Made by a program: the position numbers and the translations under genes
Origin: Nitrospinaceae bacterium
GTDB taxonomy: Bacteria; Nitrospinota; Nitrospinia; Nitrospinales; VA-1
Assembly (NCBI GenBank): GCA_029937635.1
Contig: JAPYPM010000030.1
Coordinates: forward strand, 1-14,451
Direction: 5' to 3'
Length of the DNA: 14,451 nt
The notes under the pieces: generated by a model
What the model was told of the DNA's origin: nothing
The model's database searches: none
What the model saw: only the letters and a program-made list of their open reading frames with translations
Part shown: positions 14,441-14,451 of the stretch, piece after piece
Position numbering within the stretch: position 1 is the stretch's first letter
How the letters are laid out: the number at the start of each line of letters is the position of its first letter

Positions 14441-14451
14441 GACAAGCCCTT

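Overview
This 14.45 kb window comes from an AT-rich bacterial chromosome (roughly one third G+C by eye). It holds a dense biosynthesis-type gene cluster built around radical SAM enzymes. I cannot assign the organism. Weak or absent Shine-Dalgarno sites, TTG starts and six oxygen-sensitive Fe-S radical enzymes would suit an uncultured anaerobe or microaerophile. There is no rRNA, tRNA, transposase, CRISPR array or phage gene, and no gene-free stretch over about 300 bases. The same-strand genes are mostly separated by 40-225 bp AT-rich gaps with few convincing promoters or terminators.

Layout: the first 101 bases may be the 3' end of an upstream gene. Then, on the + strand, come a B12-binding-type radical SAM protein (305-1732), a short-chain dehydrogenase/reductase or SDR (1936-2733), a radical SAM protein with a C-terminal auxiliary-cluster region (2822-3988), a second B12-binding-type radical SAM protein (4033-5631), a second SDR (5857-6684), a class I SAM methyltransferase (6727-7626), a cysteine-rich protein made of repeated TIGR04076-like units (7769-8950), a highly divergent PurH (AICAR transformylase/IMP cyclohydrolase) homologue starting at a TTG 2 nt later (8953-10476), and two more radical SAM/auxiliary-cluster proteins (10625-11677 and 11806-12882). 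Facing them on the - strand is a third B12-binding-type radical SAM protein (14440-12920), a paralogue of the one at 4033.

The set thus has six radical SAM enzymes in two architectural classes, two NADP(H)-type oxidoreductases, one methyltransferase and one tightly coupled pair (TIGR04076-repeat protein plus PurH-like protein). There is no PKS, NRPS, terpene cyclase or fatty-acid synthase, and no convincing RiPP precursor, so the cluster probably tailors a scaffold made elsewhere. The three smaller radical SAM proteins resemble the hopanoid enzyme HpnH in overall plan (N-terminal helix, then the CX3CX2C site, GGEPLL, C-terminal cysteines). The B12-type proteins resemble lipid- and tetrapyrrole-modifying class B enzymes. 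The PurH-like protein keeps the Lys-His pair of the transformylase but has lost residues tied to AICAR phosphate binding and to the cyclohydrolase. A working hypothesis, not a demonstrated function, is a pathway joining or modifying a nucleotide-derived or formylated small molecule and a hydrophobic scaffold. The PurH-like/TIGR04076-repeat pair is the least explained and most interesting part.
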